DNA from: Hemicordylus capensis | Lineage: Eukaryota > Chordata > Lepidosauria > Squamata > Cordylidae | Reading direction: 5' to 3' | Length of the DNA stretch: 64,000 nt | NCBI RefSeq assembly: GCF_027244095.1 | Contig: NC_069670.1 | Span: forward strand, 18,651,820 to 18,715,819 | In this document: positions 1-11,837 of the stretch, piece by piece | How the letters are laid out: each line of letters opens with the position of its first letter | Position numbering within the stretch: position 1 is the first letter of the stretch | Made by a program: the position numbers and the translations under genes | Notes under the pieces: generated by a model | Databases searched by the model: none | What the model was told of the DNA's origin: nothing | Seen by the model: only the letters and a program-made list of their open reading frames with translations

Positions 1-475
1 ACCCATCGCAGAACCTTCACCATCGCCCGTTATAATGTTTTTTCGTCCGCTTGGTTGGAAGGGAGATACAAAAAGATACCCTATCACCTGCACAAGTGTT
101 CCTGTGGATCAGACGAAGTTGATAATTTGCTTCATATTTGACTTCATTGTAAATTTTACAGCACTCCACGTAGCAAATTTAGAGAAACTTCAGGGAAGAC
201 CAATGGATTTTTATGTAACTTATCTTCTTGCAGATAAGACTGTATTTGTTACTTATTGTGTTGCTAGGTTTTTGTGCCCTTGCATACAAGATTTGTCAAG
301 CAATGGAGACGCCATCACCACCACCACCACCACCACCAATCAGTTAGGTAAGGATGTCCCTGACTGGGTAAACCTCCTCTACCTAAGACACACTGTATCA
401 ACTGCATTGAATGTCAGCTTTGTATTATAATGCTGAAATCTGGTTAAGTACCGTAATAAAGATATTGACCACCAC
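1..475 (+). mobile_element. LINE 3' end fragment, family unresolved
   Basis: The frame from 35 to about 345 matches the C-terminus of a non-LTR retrotransposon polyprotein: a GRPMDFYVTYLLADK segment followed by VARFLC. The same domain is seen at 2448-2774 and 30637-31194 on the minus strand. The stretch 362-475 recurs at about 27640-27760 and is probably the element's 3' untranslated end. A short (CAC)n run sits at about 316-338. The clade is not clear to me; the CPCG...H..CP.Y knuckle in the fuller copies excludes L2 and CR1. Confidence 0.6.
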
Positions 476-1387
476 TGTGCCACACAGACCAGTCAAATGT
501 GGAGTTTCTGAAAGTCAATGATTTAAAGTATCTGTTTTTGGTTTTCACACAGTAAGCAGCTAGCTGCTACAAGCAGCTGTCACTGCAGCTAAACCAAAAT
601 GGTGGTACCCGAAGGTACCGCCACCCACTCTGTGTAAACATTACAGCTCAGAGGCCAGGGAGTTATTCACACCTGGCTTCATGCTGCAGGGTAAATGTTG
701 AGCGAAGCCACTTCGGGTCACACTCGCGGCATTGAGGGAAGCAGCCCCTCCCCTCTGTGCTCGAGTTTTGCTTTGGTGCAGGTTCACATCACATGACTCC
801 GTGTTTTCCTTCTAGCCAAAGGTGGGGGGGGGGGAAGAGAGATTTCTAAAGCCTCTCTTTGCATTCCTAAAAGAGTGTATCCCTCTTATCCTGCTAATGA
901 TTCTACGTCAGTGCCTCTCCCTATTTGCTCCGGCGTTTTCAGAAAAACTCGCTTAAAACCAGCATTTTAAAAACCCGGAAATACCTCAAGATGAGCTAGA
1001 ATTTGCAAGACAAAGCCTTGCTACCCACTCTGCCCTCAGTGATGAGCCTCTGCTACCCTCCCCTCTAAAAAGCACACACCTGTGCCCGTATCCTCCAGCT
1101 CAGCCTTTCCCAGCCCAGCAGGCATATGCTTCCACTGTCCAGCCTGTGTTTCCACCACCATCATTTTGCCTGAGGTCCAGCCTGAGAACCCAGTCATCAT
1201 CTTCGCTGGTGTTCTAGATGTCCACATGGCCAGCAGTTACCACCAGGCTGAAGCCTGGCAGGACAAAGAGTGGCCACTCCTACTACCAGGCAATAGATTC
1301 ACTTCCCCACATCACATCCCCAAAGAAAGAGAAACTCGACTACACCTTCCGGGTGCTTTCAGTAAGGTTGCCAGCCCTCCAGGGTGC
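476..1387. other. No gene recognised
   Basis: I see no exon with an Ig, signal-peptide or transmembrane pattern here and no repeat family that recurs clearly elsewhere in the window. The open frames at 1036-1227 and 1082-1399 look like chance. Confidence 0.4.
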
Positions 1388-1500
1388 TTTCCAGCTTAGC
1401 CGCTCAACAGTGGAAAAATGCTTCCATTCAGGCAAAGCACATTCAAAACGTAAATAGCAAAGCGCCCAGCAGGGGGAGCAGTCTCACGAAAATAACACAC
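1388..1500 (+). repeat. Fragment of TIR repeat family T5
   Basis: Matches the left half of the repeat at 25810-26121 (shared words cacattcaaaa, gtaaata, cagcaggggagcag). The right half is missing. An (AC)n run follows, then a short inverted repeat at about 1549-1591 with 15-base arms (gtttatctctttacc and its complement). Confidence 0.45.
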
Positions 1501-1592
1501 ACACACACCCAAACAGCAACCTTTTAACGCCTGAATAAATACCAACATGTTTATCTCTTTACCAATAAACATATAGGTAAAGAGATAAACAT

Positions 1593-1907
1593 ATTGGAGA
1601 GGAGAGCTGGTCTTGTGGTAGCAAGCATGATTTGTCCCCTTAGCTAAGCAGGGTCTGCCCTGGTTGCATTTGAATGGGAGACTAGAAGGGTGAGCACTGG
1701 AAGAGATTCCCTTAGTCGATGGAGCCGCTCTAGGAAGAGCAGAAGGTTCCAAGTCCCCTCCCTGGCAACATCTCCAAGATAGGGCTGAGAGAGAGATTCC
1801 TGCCTGCAACCTTGCAGAAGCCACTGCCAGTCTGTGAAGAGAATACTGAGCTAGAGAGACCAACGGCCGGACTCAGTATATGGCAGCTTCCTATGTCCCT
1901 ATGTCCC
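1593..1907 (+). mobile_element. 5S rRNA-headed composite SINE
   Basis: The head contains agctaagcagggtctgccc followed by a ctggtt...tgaatgggagac stretch, which is the internal promoter of 5S rRNA (A box, intermediate element, C box). The body contains a degraded tRNA-like segment and ends with the gcagcttcctatgt tail common to all copies. It is the fullest + strand copy near the left edge. Confidence 0.75.
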
Positions 1908-1984
1908 TAAAGCAAAAGTTGATCCTTTCCAAGAAATACATAGTTCATGTCACAACCAATTACAGTTCTCTCTCCTTAGCACTT

Positions 1985-2275
1985 CCCAGATTAGACCCTA
2001 CAGTGGGATCATGGCATACCTGCTAGGTGTGCTTCTGTACTTCCTGTGTTGGGACACCACAGTCCCTATGCTGTCAGCAGGGTGCCGTTCACATTGTTTC
2101 GGATTTAATCACTGTGATTTAGTGCTATGACGCTGTAATTGCGTCGCAAAAAGGTTGCTGTATTTTCCCATTTTAGGGTTTTTTTTAAATTCTGGGGATT
2201 GTTGTGAATACGATCCTGCCAAGCCGAAGCATTTTACTGCAGTTGTAGGGTCTACTCTGGAACACGCCCTTGAGT
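1985..2275 (-). repeat. TIR repeat family T5, reverse copy
   Basis: Starts cttcccagattagacccta and ends gtagggtctactctgga, the inverted ends seen at 25810-26121. The interior shares the caccctgctgacagc...aatgtgaac pattern in reverse. It is probably a non-autonomous DNA transposon. Confidence 0.5.
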
Positions 2276-2447
2276 CCCTTTCTCTCAGCTTCTTCCTTGA
2301 CAGCTAACTTTCAACTGACTCTCCAGGAGTGGATGAAATACTTTATTACGATCACTGATCTGTTATATATACAAATGGAAGATACTGCATTCAGATAAGA
2401 AGTAAATCATATAGAATACACCACCATATAAGCTTATGTAACAACAT

Positions 2448-2790
2448 CTAAAAAGAAGGACTAGAGCTTAGCTGTTGACAGATCTTAACAGCAGCTGCAC
2501 AAAATCTGGCAACCTTGTAGGTGGCGGAAGGTTTCTTATCTGCCAGGAGGAGTATGGCGTAAAATTTAGCAGTCCGGCCGGGAAAGCGTGATAGCGAGGG
2601 AGAAATAAGACTGCACTGGCTATCATCATAAAAAGGACAAAACAGCAGCACATGGTGGGCAGATTTGACCTCACCTGAGCCACAGGGGCATAACTGACTC
2701 TCCAGGAGGTTTTTCACACATGGCTTTATGCCTCGGGGTATCTGAGAAGTGAATCTATTTCGCAGCTGCTTCAAGGCAGTTTAATTTGCG
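2448..2790 (-). mobile_element. LINE C-terminal fragment
   Basis: The minus frame shows CPCGSGEVKSAHHVLLFCPFY, a CCHC-like knuckle found at the C-terminus of some non-LTR retrotransposons, then GRTAKFYAILLLADKK and VARFCAAAVKI. It is the same family as 1-475. Confidence 0.65.
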
Positions 2791-3540
2791 GAATTAGATG
2801 GACAGTTCACATAGCCATCGGCTACCCCCTTCACTCCATGCGATCTTTCTCCTTTGTGTGTTCTCACTGATTGCTCTGGATTTTTTCTCCATTTCTTGCA
2901 TGACAAGTTCCAAGCAGCCGGATCAAACAACAGAGCACTTAACCCAAACCTGCTGAATCTGACCAAATCTTTGCCTTTGTGAGTGACTGCCTTCATCACC
3001 TTATTCTCCCCCCCCCAACCAATTAAGAGACAGAGGAATTCAAAGGGCTCAGATTAGGAAGGGAAGGCAGGCAGGCAGATGAGCGGGAGGGCGGGCGTCA
3101 GGTTCAGAGCCTAGAGGCACTTTGCTCCAAAGGCATCGGGGGACCCCCCCAAAGAGCGAGCAGGGAAAGGGGTCACACCGCAGCGGGGCTGGCCCTGCTC
3201 CCCACAGCAGACCAGAGATGCAGGCAGGCAACTTGCTGAACCTCTGAGGCAGAGGGAGGCTGTGAGGAGTATCAGCAGATACTCCAATCACATCAGAGAC
3301 AGAGGAGGAGGTGGGAGAGCTTGACAGCTGCTTTCGGAAGAACAGAGTTTCACCCAATCTGCCACAACCCCTCCCCTCTCCCAGCGCTTGCAATTGCAAA
3401 TCATTCAGAGCAGACCATAACCCCGAATTACTGCCAATGGCCAATCTACACAACAAAAGAGAAGTCCCACGGCATTCAAGAAAGCTCAGGTTTTATTTTT
3501 TGTTTTTTAAAAGCTGCAGCAAATAGAGGATTTTTTTTAA
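2791..3540. other. No gene recognised
   Basis: GC-rich at 3050-3340 with runs of C and G. I found no splice-compatible exon and no clear match to another part of the window. It is unassigned. Confidence 0.4.
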
Positions 3541-4250
3541 ACCCTGGACATAATTCGGGCCAAGCTAGAATGCGCATTACTTTTTAACAGTAATTCGGGG
3601 GAAAGCAGAGTCAGTTGTGTCCTGGTCCCTGAGAGCTTGCAGGGACTTCGGGGTTAATCCAGCTGATATGTGGACTCACAGCCTCCATTCAGGAGGGGGA
3701 TGTGGGCTAAACGCCATGTGTGTAAAGCTCCCAGGAAAGAGGAGTTCTATAGAGCTGTGCTGGAGCCCTGCCAGGCGGCGATTTTCCTTTGGAAGGGCAG
3801 GTGTGTGTTCACAGACCGTCCAGATTTACGTCAAAGACAAAGTTCACAGACAAACTATCAGGAAGCACTTTACATGTGATTTGGGATTTTCATTGCATGT
3901 TAGAGTGTGGCCCGATTTATCCGGGGGTAAAAAACCCCACATTTTTCGTAGGGTTTTTTGGGGGGCAACTTCGAACTCACAGTAAAGCCTCGCAGAAAAC
4001 CTGCGGTAAAGCCTGCTGTCTGGCAAAGCTTCCGGAGCATTCCCAGATGGCGGCTTTACTTTGTTTCAGCCCTGGAAGGGTGGGGGTGCATTCACATATT
4101 GGCCAGATTTACCCCGAAGTCTATGCACTATATCAGGGAGCACACCAGACACGATTCAGGTTTCCCCCTGTGTTTTGGAGCTTAGGCCATTTTATGTCCA
4201 TGGTAAAAAAAATCCACTTTTTACATCAGTGTTTTGGGCCAATTCAAAAT
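3541..4250. repeat. Three adjacent copies of repeat family T3
   Basis: One copy at about 3541-3743 is in + sense and two at about 3815-4028 and 4045-4250 are in minus sense. All share gcagggacttcgggg, the stretch around caccccggatataaatcgggcc, and a run of C before the aaagttgcccccc or reverse pattern. The family is seen whole at 51642-51901. Confidence 0.55.
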
Positions 4251-4259
4251 ATCTGATGG

Positions 4260-5560
4260 GCCGTACTGATAAACCACCTTTTCTTAAAGCCTCCCTTAAT
4301 GTTTGCTCAGTGATCTTACGGAACAACGATGACGGCTAGAAGAAGGAGCATTTTGGTAACTGATCTCGTTGGGCTTCCACAAATCTTACCGCCTGAACAC
4401 ACCTGAGACAGCCAGCAGATGCGGGCTGGGAAAGCCTATGATAGTCTGTGTGTGCATAAGGACTAAACGTTTATTGGATAGATATGGGAGGCTTTCAGCA
4501 CTTCCTCCACAAGCACAGTCCACATATCTCCCTCTGCTGCTGCTCCTCCACCTCCCGCGGTGTCCAGCGTTCTCCCCATCCCGTTCCCAATTCTTCCTCT
4601 CCCCTGCAGTGAATCACTGTATGCAGGTACAGTGAGACAGGCAGAGCTGAGGGGTTTCAATGCGTGGATGAGATGTTGGTACTGGGAGGAGGAGGGGTTT
4701 AGATCTGTTAGGCACTGGGATACATTTTGGGGCAAGCAAAGCCTGTACAAAAGGGATGGGCTGCCCTTGAACCAAGAAGGAACCAGAGCGGGCTCCCACC
4801 AAGCAGAGCATGATTATCTGGGGAAGCAAGGTTTGCGAAGCCTTGCCCGCCCCACCCCCCATCTACCCACCCGGTAGGTCGTGTGAATGGCCCCTCTGGG
4901 TTTCCAAAATCTGCAGAAGGGTATATATCTTTGAAGGTTTTGATTTCAACTTATTCTGTGTTTAATCACCAGGTGGCAGCCTTTAGCTTCCGCATGGTGT
5001 CAAAAGTGCCATCCAGGTTTTGTAGAGATTTCATTGAGGGGAAAATGCAAGCTGTTTTTTGGGGCTTTGATTGACCGCCCCTGCCCCGCCTCTCCAAGCA
5101 GAAATTGGAGAACTATGAAAATGTGCATGCTGGAAATCTGAAGGGATTCTAAACAAAACTCCATTATGTATTGGAGCACAATCAGGATGAATATGTGCAA
5201 TATTTTTCACTTCCAAGTTAGGGGCTGTGTTTAACAGTAATCCTTCCCATTCTATATTTCAATGTATGTCTATTAGATTTTTATAACTTAAAATAAGCAA
5301 GTTCTTATTTATTCGACTTTTTCTTTCCGATATATAATTGCACCCTCCCTTTCAAATTCTGAAGAAAGCTCAAGGTGGCTAAATCAAAAGCAATAATTCC
5401 AATACAATGCAATTTTTTTTAAAAGGAAGCAACTCAGAGAGCAGAATAAAATCAAACTCTTGAGTCAAAAATGACGACGAGAGCAAAACCAGAAACACAC
5501 AGAACAAAAGGTTTCTTGAGGAGCTTATCAGGTGAGTCTGCAGCTGCAGCAGCAGCAGAG
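4260..5560. other. No gene recognised
   Basis: Unassigned spacer. The open frames here lack family features or flanking splice signals that I can recognise. The far end (5300-5560) is AT-rich, then passes into a GC-rich repeat. Confidence 0.35.
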
Positions 5561-5723
5561 GCACTCTAACCCCCGGACATTGGGGCCCCAGCCTGTAGCC
5601 TCCAAGGCCTGGGGGACCTCCAAAGGCCATGGGTCCTGCTGCAGCCACAAGCCCCCTGCCACAAGCCTCCCTCCCCGATATGCCAGCCGCCCATGTGCGT
5701 GGCCAGGGTAGGGGAGGGGGGGG

Positions 5724-5859
5724 CAGTGTTCCCTGTAAGAGGGATTCCCAGATGAGGCTGACTACAACTCCCACAATCCCCAGCTGCAATGGCCTTTGGC
5801 TGGGGAATATGGGAGCTGTAGTCAACAACATCTGGGAATCCCTCTTACAGGGAACACTG
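5724..5859. mobile_element. Palindromic miniature element (136 bp)
   Basis: Ends are cagtgttccctgtaagag and its complement; arms of roughly 55 bases face each other around a short centre with the ctacaactcccacaatcc core. The length equals that of the copy at 53397-53532, which has an 8-base target duplication. The surrounding 5560-6230 is GC-rich and itself looks like an inverted repeat. Confidence 0.7.
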
Positions 5860-6229
5860 GTGAGGGAGTGAGGCGAGCAGTCTTCCCTCTCGCCCGCAGT
5901 GGCAGCGGCGGGCATAGCAGGAACGGCCATTGAGCCTGCCTGTCTGAGCTTGTGGGCACTGTATTCGAACTGCACATGTGCACCGGAGCGCCTCCCAGTT
6001 TTAAGAGGCCGCTGAGCTGGGTGGTCAGGCTCAGTGGCCGTTCCCGCTCCACCTGGGGGGGGGGAGGCCTGCTTGCTTCACCCCCCACCCCCTGGCCACA
6101 CACATGGGCGACCGGCATATTAGGGAAGAGGGCTTGCGGAGGCGGGGGGGAGGGCTCGTGGGGGGCCTCACGGCAGGGGCTGTCCGGGCGCCCGTTTTAT
6201 CTGGGTGCGCCATTGAGCAGCAGTCTAAA

Positions 6230-7030
6230 TAACCAAGAGTTTGGAGGCACCCAAATCCACCATACAGCCAACAAAATTAAAAATTAAAAAGGAAAATTAA
6301 ATGAAAATTGCAATTCAATCACTGAAAATTGAATGGTATCACAAAACAATTAAACAGCAAGGAGGTTAAATGCCTGCGCACACGAACACCACAGTGGCAT
6401 GGCGTGGCACAGCACAAGACTACTGAAGATGGCGAGGAGGGCACGGAGGTTGCTGTACTGCTCCCCCCACCCAGCCACCAGGGATTTCAATTTTGCGAAC
6501 AACCTTACTGACTTCAAGCCTAGATTCGAACAATTGTGTGAACCAGGCCTAAATGTTGGGGACGAATGATAGAAACTGGCTATCCATTCATCCCCTGCTT
6601 GTGAATTGGCAAGGAAAATGTTTGGCTGCCCCCTGTTGGAAGCAGAATGCTAGACTAGATGACAGCTGTTTGGTCTGAATCAGTTCTTATGTTCAGCAAG
6701 AGCTGTTTACTTCATGATTCGCAGTGGAACATGTGAACTAACCCCACTGAAAAGCTGCACATTTCGTGTGAGGAAGGTTCCCCCATGTTGCATCATCTCC
6801 TGTTGGAAACAGCCTGTTAATCTGGTAGCAGAACTTTTTGTTTTTTGGATCCAGGGGGAAGAGGCAGACCCCAGAGTCCCTGGTACCTGGCTGATGGCTC
6901 CACAGAAATGTGCTTTCCTTCCATCATATCTGGTTCGCACAGTTGATTCGCCACGAAGGAAACAGAAGTGGAGGGGTGCAGGTTGGAGGGGGCGACTGTT
7001 GGATTCTATAATGAAATGCTCTGCACTAGA
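6230..7030. other. No gene recognised
   Basis: Spacer just upstream of the gene A promoter. Nothing in it matches a repeat family that I can place. Confidence 0.35.
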
Positions 7031-7092
7031 GGGGAAGTGAGATGTGAAGTGGCAAGTTGAGGGCCTGGAGAGGAAATGGTCGCGGTTGTGAG
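7031..7092 (+). promoter_or_regulatory. Shared SLAM-cluster promoter block, gene A
   Basis: GGAAGT at 7033-7038 (ETS core), then a gagggcctggagaggaaatg stretch and gtcgcggttg. The same order, with near-identical words, lies 110 to 210 bases upstream of the first Met codon in genes A, B, C and D. No TATA box is obvious. Its role as promoter or 5' untranslated DNA is inferred from position and conservation. Confidence 0.55.
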
Positions 7093-7183
7093 GGGGAGGA
7101 CAAGAGACACACAACTGTAGCTTGTGCTGAGCCACAGAGCTCAAGGGAGGTGGCAGAAAAGGAGCTGGCCAGCTGGAATGAGG

Positions 7184-10100
7184 ATGGGGGTACATAACAC
7201 CTGCCTAACATTTCTGCTCTTGGCTGTCCGATCCCTAGGTGAGTGCATAGAAAAGCGCGGGAGAAGTTGGCTGTGAAGACTAGTGCCAACGTGGGTCTAG
7301 AAAGGTATAGGACTTTCTGTAGATTCAGAGTCCCCTCTTGTGGTCTGCGGAGCGATGCACCCCAGTGTAAACCGGAGGAACATCTGTCCAGATGTTAAAG
7401 AACAAGTGAAACTGGCAAAGCTGGCTCCAGAAGCTTGGGAGTGCTTCTGCACCCAGGCCTCACTCTGGTTTCTCAGGCCGAGGCGATGGCCAGGGGCGCT
7501 TTCTATCAACTTCGGTTGATACGACAGCTGCGTCCATTCCTTGAAGATAATGATCTCAGAACTGTGGTGCACTCTTTGGTCACCTCTAGGCTTGACTACT
7601 GCAATGCACTCTATGTGGGGCTGCCTTTGTATGTGGTTCAGAAACTTCAGTTGGTCCAAAATGAGGGAGCTAAATTGGTCTCCAGGGTGTCTTGGAGAGA
7701 GAGAGACCATATTATGCCTGTTTTAAAGCAATTGCATTGGCTGCCAATAAGTTTCCGGGCAAAATACAAAGTGCTGGTAAAATTATGTTTAAAGCCCTAC
7801 ACGGCTTAGGACTGGGTTACCTGGGAGAATGCCCACCACACACTAAAGGTCACCAAGAGAGGTCATAAGAACATAGGAAGCTGCCATATACTGAGTCAAA
7901 CCATTGGTCTATCTAGCTCAGTATAGTCTACACACAGACTGGCAGCGGCTTCTCCAAGGTTGCAGGCAGGAATCTCTCTCAGCCCTCTCTTGGAGATGTT
8001 GCCAGGGAGGGAACTTGGAACCTTCTGCTCTTCCCAGAGCGGCTCCATCCCCTGAGGGGAAGATCTTCCAGTGCTCACACTTCTAGTCTCCCTTTCATGC
8101 CGCCACCTCGTCTGGTGGTGACTGGGGAGCAGGCCTTCTCGGTAGTTGCTCCTGGGCTGTGGAATGCGCTTCTTATAGATGTTTGTGGTTTAACATCTTT
8201 ACCAGCCTTCAAAAGAGCCCTTAGACACATTTTTAAAGCCGGGCTTTTAGTAATCTTTGAATGTTTTAAATTATTCTTGTTTTATTTTGTCTTTATTGTG
8301 TTTGTTTTTGTGAACTGCCTAGAGCCTTTGGAGTCAAGTGGGGTGTGTGTGTGTGTATGTGTGTGTGTGTACACACACACACACACGCACGACATAGCCA
8401 GTGGGTGCCTCCGGAGGGTGCCTCTCACATGGCAGCCCTCTAGACACCATGCAAATGGCTTCTGAAATTCAAAGGAGTGTCGGCCAGAGCAGCTTGCAAA
8501 GCGGCTGGAAGACTCCTGCTCTTCAGAGCTGGGCAGACATTCCAAGGGTCCCAGTCAGATCTTGTGATTTGTTCCTCAGGCGCCCAGATTTTCAGGCATT
8601 TCTCTTTGGATCATAGAGCTAGGAAGCCAAAGTAGAGCTTCTCTTTTCATGAAATGTCGAAGTAAGCCCAGGAAGCAGGTAGGATTTGGGAATGAGGGAC
8701 CTGCAGGGACTGATAGCCCCTTCTGCTGAATGGGGACACCCACTTTCCCTTTCATTTCACTCTTTTCTCTCTGTGTATATTTTTAACACAGGCAATGAAA
8801 ACTTCAACGCACAGAGTCCTCCCCATCAGGTGAATGGGATCCTGGGAGGATCAGCCTTGCTTCGTGTCGCTTTATCCCCGACTGAACCAGTGGCCGAAAT
8901 CAAATGGAAGTTTCGAGCCGAAACCGGCCTGACGCTTCTGATTGCCGAATTTGTGGGAGGCAGACTGGAGCGTCCCAATCCGAGGGACAGGTTTGGGCAG
9001 CGGCTAGAGATGGCCGATGAAGCCGCGCTGAGGATCAGGGCCCTGGAGGCGGGAGACAGCGGCGTCTTGACTGCTCGTGTGCGGCTGGCGACAGCACTAG
9101 TTCATGAGCACTCCTTCCAGCTCTCTGTCTATGGTATGGTACATTTTTGCCTCCTTAGTCATGAGGGTGAATGGAGTCTTCCAATCTCCAGGAGGTTTTA
9201 CAGACAGGGCAACCCAACCTCCCTGTGGGCTATCAGGGACCAGGACAGACAGGGTTGTTTTTCTCCAAAGGGAGGCTGCAAATTCTGGCTTAGCCCAAGT
9301 TATGTCCAGGGTTTAAAAAAGCCTCTATTTCCAGCGGCTTTTGGGGAAAAAACAAAAAACTCCGGGGCTTCTGCCCGCCCCGAAGGTGTTGATGGAGGTG
9401 CCAATGGCTATGCAGCGAATGGTCCATCTAACCCCTCGAATTAAAATGCCTTGAATCTGCTGAGATGCAGATTCGCTCTTCAGATACCCCGAGGCATAGA
9501 GCCCCGCGTGGGAAACCTCCAGGAAGAACGTCCTTCAGTATGGGCAATCCACAACGGAGCATGGAATAAGCTCACTGCCATTACCCCTGCTGTCCTCCGA
9601 AAAGCACAAAAATGTTCCATTTGCCTTCAACAGAGCCAGTGCCAACCCCACAGATACTCCCACAGCTGGTAGTCAACACTCCGGACGGATGCAATGCCAC
9701 CCTGCAGTGCCAGGTGCCTGGAACGGGGCAATTTAATGTCTTCTGGAAGAGAGGGGACTCATTCGAAGGCTTGGACTGGCACCAGCTCTCCAACAATGGC
9801 ACAGCCCTCCATCTGTCATGGCGGCCCAACTCCTCAGCTCTCTACTTCACCTGCCTGGTCAGCAATCCTGTGGATCAGAAGAACATCGCCTTTGATTTGC
9901 TCAGCATCTGCCAGAGTAAAGGTGAGTCCCATACGGAATCCAAGTGTTACTCTCTTTGTGATGCGGCTAGGGATATGTCCGAATTATCACCATCATCCTC
10001 ATCAACATTAATCATAAATAAAGCTGCCCGAGTTGAATTTAATCCTCTGTTACGTTAGTATCTCTGCATCGGTCAGGCTGCCACCAAAACCGAGAAGTGT

Positions 10101-11746
10101 TTGAGGTTGCTTTGGAGTTGTTTCCAATAAAGGAGAGAATAAGAAACCTCCTGTTCCCAAAGGTTTATTTTGCCAGGTCTTTGTAGGGTGTCTTTGCATT
10201 GCAAAGTGATTTTAGATACATTTTAAAAAAGAAGTGAAGGCAAGAAAGGCACAGATGGGTGTCTTTTGGTGGATGTGCAAGTGTAAGCTTAAAGATCAGT
10301 TCTAAAATAGGTAGTGGAACATTTGTACAGTGGCAAAAACGTTAATGGGATAAAGAAAAGGCAGTAATTGGCATGCATACAAAGACTGGAAAAAATCAAC
10401 CTTTTCAAGGGCTCACAATCCTACAGATCAAGGGACACAGGAAACTGCCATATACCGAGTTAGGCCATTGGTCCATCATCATCATCATCATCATCATCTA
10501 CTACGGATATTTATATACCGCTCTTCAACCAAAGTTCTCACAGCGGTTTACACAGAAAAATAAATAATACATAAATAAGATGGTTCCCTGTCCCCAAAGG
10601 ACTCACATTCTAAAATGAAACATAAGGCAACAGCCACTGGAGAGATGCTGTGCTGGGGTTGGATAGGGTCAGTTGCTCTCCCCTGCTAAATATAAGAGAA
10701 TCACTACTTTAAAAGGTGTCTCTTTGCTCAGTTAGCAGGGGTTTTCTACACAGACTGGCCGTGGCTTCTCCAAGGTTGCAGGCAGGAGTCTCTCTCTATC
10801 TTTAGACCTTTCAATTAATTCACAAGGGTTGGGGGCAAACCCTGCTACCATAATGAACACCCGCAGATGTGCAAATTCATTGAAGATGCGTGAAAAGGGC
10901 AGTTGGGCCATTATGTACACCGCCTATATACATACAGACATATATATCAGGCGGTATAGAGAAATGAGAAATAAATAAATAAATATAATAATAATAGTAT
11001 GAGACTTCCGACTACAAACAGATAAACATCTGCTACACAATAGACCAGATATAACTGTAGTCAAGAAGACAGAAAAACAAGTCTAAATAATTGACAAAGC
11101 AATACCAGGTGACAGCCAAATAGAAGAAAAACAAATAGAAAAAATAACAAAATATAAAGATCTTCAAATTGAAACTGAAGTTGTGGCAGAAGAAAGCCAA
11201 AATAATCCCAGTAGTAATTGGCGCCCTAGGTGCAATTCCAAAACACCTTGAAGAACACCTCAATACCATAGGGGTCACGGTCATCAGTCAATTACAAAAA
11301 GCAACTTTACTGGGAACAGCTTACATTTTGCGGTGATATTTATAACAACAATAACAACAATATTGACAATACAATTCAGGCATCCTAGTTCCTTGGGCGG
11401 GACTCGATGTCTGGATAAAACAAACCAGTCAATAACATCAGTCTGACTGTGTAAATAAAGAATAATAATAATAATTATTATACCACTATGACTAAAATGA
11501 ATATTTATATATCAGTTTTCAGTATATGTTCTCAAAACGGTTTACATAGAAGGATAAAGAAGATGATTCCCTGTTTGCAAAGGGCACACACACACTGCAC
11601 AATTCAGACTGGAACCAAGAACTGGGTTCATCGTGCAGCCCCATGAAATGCAAACATCAACCTTTGCCCAATTCTGATTATTTAGAATTATATATAATTC
11701 TAAATAATCAGAATTGGGCAAAGGTTGATGTTTGCATTTCATGGGG

Positions 11747-11837
<91 letters not shown>

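Noticed and set aside
1593-1750. 5S rRNA gene
   Set aside because: Only the internal promoter region is kept and it leads into a SINE body; many copies in both strands.
5379-5975. 198-residue minus-strand frame as a gene
   Set aside because: Overlaps a palindromic element and a GC-rich repeat; low-complexity protein without family features.
9171-9390. Coding extension of the gene A IgV exon (open to 9444)
   Set aside because: A good donor ends the exon at 9133 in register with all paralogues; the rest resembles an old T3 repeat in minus sense.
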